Shown piece after piece: positions 61,401 to 64,000 of a stretch of DNA of 64,000 bases. Positions within the stretch are counted from its first letter, which is position 1. Every line of letters starts with the position of its first letter. Made by a program: the position numbers and the translations under genes. The stretch spans positions 10,850,001 to 10,914,000 of the forward strand of contig OY987267.1 in assembly GCA_963920665.1 (NCBI GenBank). Reading direction: 5' to 3'. The notes under the pieces are model-generated. The model searched no databases. It saw only the letters and a program-made list of their open reading frames with translations, and was not told where the DNA came from. The stretch is from Straminergon stramineum. Taxonomy: Eukaryota; Streptophyta; Bryopsida; Hypnales; Calliergonaceae.

Positions 61401-63391
61401 TAAATGCATCTATAATCAAAACTAATATGCGTAGCAATTATGTATACTTACTATTATAAAATATAAAGTATATGTATTGGATATTATTGGCAAGTGAAAG
61501 CAGATTCTGGTACACTTAGCATGCATTATTTGAATACCATATGAATGGGTTATAAAACTCCAACAAATTGCTTCCTTATAAGTGTATCCAAAAATTGACA
61601 CTAGCTAGGTTCTCCTAGGCTCTCATCATGTTCTAATTCTTTGCAACTTGAGTCATCAATATATAAGTTTTAAGGTCTTTTAATTTCTATAGTCCAAATA
61701 GAGGTGTTGCATTTTGGATTATGATGATTGTGGGTGCACATACCTTAGCAAAACATCAAATACTCCTTTGCCTAGGGTAACTACACCAAAATGTGACTTG
61801 TTTCTAGAACCAAACCCTATCTAAAAATTATTTGATTATTTGATTCTATAAATTGGTACCTTGTCTACAAAGCTTTGAATCTCTCTATTCTAGAAAATTT
61901 TGTTTTGCAAGAATGAAGGTTGAAAAATTGTCTAAAGTTGTTTGTTGGACTCAATTTTAAAAACTTTACAATGCAAACAAAAAGTCCTATGGTTAGATTG
62001 ATTAAAACATCAAAAAAGATGAAGATCTTACCTTGTTTTGGGAGAGATTATTTGGCATTGACCCCTAAGTGCTCTAACATCCATTTTCTGGACAATGAAT
62101 AGATTGGAACTTGAGATTCATCCACCTAACTACTTGAATGAAAGTTATTCTAATTTATGGAGATACTCTATGAAGTTGTTGTTCTATCTAAGGGTTGGAT
62201 TTGGTGTTACTATAGTACATATTTTCCTAATATAACAAATGTGCAAATATATCAAGTGGTTGACCAAGCCAAAACTACATTGACTCTAGTTCAAAATTGG
62301 ATTTGCCAAAATGAAGTCATAGATTTGAAGAACACAAAAATTTCAAAACATCACCATGTGAAGAGAACCTCATTTCAAATCCATTCCAACAAATTGTACT
62401 CAAAAAATGATTGCATTTTGCTTGTAATTGAATTCAAAAGGAATTTCAAAATTTCCCTTTCAAAATTTATCAAACAATATTGGTGATAGCATTAATGAAT
62501 CTAATCATATAGATGGAATCTACAAATTAAAATCCACAACTTTTATTTGTATATCAATTCCAAAATAAGCTTCCAAATTGCATTTTATAATGACTTTTCT
62601 CAAATTATCAAATCTGGAGATGACTATGGACGTTTAGGGGTTAATCTTGAAAAGTTGTAGTCAACAGTGATTTCCCGCTACCAATATTTCCTTAGAATGG
62701 TAGGGAGTCCATATCATAGGACAACTGGAATTAGGTCTTTCATATATCACTCAAACCAGTAAAGCACGTATGTGAAAGTGATGAAACGTGCAATTGCAAA
62801 ACCGAATTCAAAAAGACAAGTAGATTTGTGCAAGTCTGCAGATTGGTGAGCAATCAATGATACAAATACAGCTATCAATAAACGAGCTGTTCAATACACG
62901 TGACCAAGAATAGACAGCCTTCTCAGAACAATATCTGACTGCACAGTTATCCAATACAAAGCCAAATCAGTTAGCAGGGATTCCATGAGCCCGACATGAA
63001 CTTCCAAGAATGCTGGATTCAGATCCGAAAGAGATCAGAATATTGCATACATTCCTCTTAATCTTGGTCACACTGTAAATCACAAAAATGAAAGCAAATA
63101 CTTGAATCCCCAAGGAGAAATGGGGACTACAGTTTCGGGATGTTGAACTCATTCGACTCACATCAGGCACCACCTAATGAATGGGACAATGACAAAATCT
63201 ATAATATACTCACAATACGATACACCCTATGATAGATGGTAGCATTTGGAAGGTTAGATAGGAAAGGGGCACAGGGCACTGCAAGGGCTCGCATACACTG
63301 CCTTGAGAGCTCTCAATGACAAAGATTTGAGAGAATCAAACATTACTAAATGGACCAAGAGAAACGCCGCTTCTTTACAGCGGACCTTTAT
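58411..63391. other. Gene-free stretch, then 3' flank of SPF30
   Basis: A short (GT)n tract lies at about 58508-58520. A direct duplication of 67 bp lies at 61244-61377. At 61172 the sequence CACTACTACAAGAAC resembles one end of a CACTA element, but I found no partner end. From about 62650 the base composition becomes gene-like; this is probably the 3' UTR or 3' flank of SPF30 on the minus strand. No protein recognised. Confidence 0.4.
61244..61377. repeat. Two-unit tandem repeat, period 67 bp
   Basis: Units start at about 61244 and 61311. Both contain GTGACTATTTTA, GATGAATAGT and a run ending in a TATAG(G/A)AAAA step. Moderately diverged. Confidence 0.65.
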
Positions 63392-63952
63392 TTAAACATA
63401 ATCGTCCCCATCTTCGCCACCTACTTTTAGATGCAAATGCTTCTCACGTTTATGAAATTCAGTAGTTCCCTTCCCACTACCTGTAACACCTACCTTCCCC
63501 TTGGGATCATCTGGTGACTTGAAAATGCTTTCCCTTTTGCGCCCTGTGAAGAAGCCCGTTTGCTGCTAGAAAACACACACGATGAGCTACATTAGAAAAG
63601 GGCGGCGACTGTACAATAAACACATTCCAATCTCTGACACGATATTTAAGCTCTCTAAGATCCGCAGCAACTTCTAATTTTGATTTCCCCCAGAAATCAA
63701 GATGCCAGAGTTCCCTCCAACTCTGTTCAGTTCGTCCCAGAAATAGATTGGAACTTACGGATTTAAGTGTATCCATTCTGACAAGAAGAAATTGGGACTA
63801 ATAGAAAAATGAGTGGCACTAACCTTTTTGGTTTTCCCTTTAGTAGTCTGAAATTGTTGCCAAGCATTTTGACGCTTATTTTGTGTCAGTTCCATCTGCT
63901 CGAGTCTTGCCTTCGACTTGAAAGCATGAATCTTTTTCTTTTTCGCTGCTCT
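63392..63952 (-). CDS. SPF30: Splicing factor SPF30 (SMN-related, SMNDC1 family), last two exons
   Basis: SPF30 is a Tudor-domain protein needed to assemble the U4/U6.U5 tri-snRNP into the spliceosome in the nucleus (family knowledge). Visible exons: 63824-63952 (43 codons) and 63392-63562 (56 codons plus TAA). Both are in phase 0 and GT-AG, with a 261-bp intron. The residues visible are the conserved C-terminal tail: a basic helix with KRQNAWQQF, then RESIFKSPDDPKGKVGVTGS and the ending GEDGDDYV. The Tudor domain and N-terminus lie beyond base 64000. The acceptor of the last exon could instead be three bases upstream (TAG before CAG). An AATAAA overlaps the stop codon and is too close to be a functional poly(A) signal. 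Confidence 0.92.
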
Positions 63953-64000
63953 CTGCAAAGATATTACCTTTCAGCTACTTTTCTTTCCACACAAGATGAA

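Noticed and set aside
1..64000. CRISPR arrays, operons, prokaryotic promoters or phage genes
   Set aside because: The intron structure and gene families are clearly those of a plant nuclear genome, and no regularly spaced short repeats were found.

Overview
The window is nuclear DNA of a plant. It is AT-rich. It holds five recognisable protein-coding genes, four of them split by many short GT-AG introns, separated by long gene-poor stretches full of small transposable elements. The families are typical of land plants: an AVT6-type amino-acid transporter, a phi-class glutathione S-transferase, a TRM/LONGIFOLIA protein with DUF4378, a cytosolic-type valyl-tRNA synthetase and the splicing factor SPF30. 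I cannot name the species. The compact introns, the unusual phi-GST exon pattern and the MITE-rich background would fit a seed-free land plant, but that is a weak inference.

Layout. 1-568 (+): last coding part of the amino-acid transporter. 569-7154: no gene; several repeats, including a 226-bp MITE, a 186-188-bp tandem repeat and a MITE nested inside another element. 7155-9238 (-): complete phi GST, four exons, 227 aa. 11619-17045 (-): complete TRM/LONGIFOLIA-like gene, six exons, 1333 aa. 17046-18700: its probable leader and promoter. 18.9-33.7 kb: transposon-rich, with several members of one terminal-inverted-repeat family (ends TAAGGTA) and a LINE fragment nested in one of them. 33699-40273 (-): complete valyl-tRNA synthetase, 19 exons, 1062 aa. 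40.3-41.6 kb: its leader/promoter. 42.1-63.4 kb: transposon graveyard with a pogo/Tigger-like helix-turn-helix relic, a CACTA-type foldback element, a 1-kb palindrome and a Tourist-like MITE. 63392-64000 (-): the last two exons of SPF30.

The genes are unrelated housekeeping or growth genes and form no pathway or cluster. I resolved all splice junctions of the GST, TRM and ValRS genes by reading frame. In each case the exon lengths add up to an intact open frame, and the joined protein matches its family from end to end.

The most informative non-genic signals are insertion histories that can be read directly. A LINE 3' fragment inserted twice at one site leaves three copies of a 16-bp target sequence, and an uninterrupted relative of the host element lies at 42.2 kb. 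A MITE at 6.16 kb is absent from a related copy near 27.0 kb. Foldback elements carry clear 3-, 4- and 7-bp target duplications. I found no system I would call a new biological machine. The closest candidates are the large palindrome at 56.0-57.0 kb as a possible small-RNA source, and the phi GST that lacks the usual catalytic serine.
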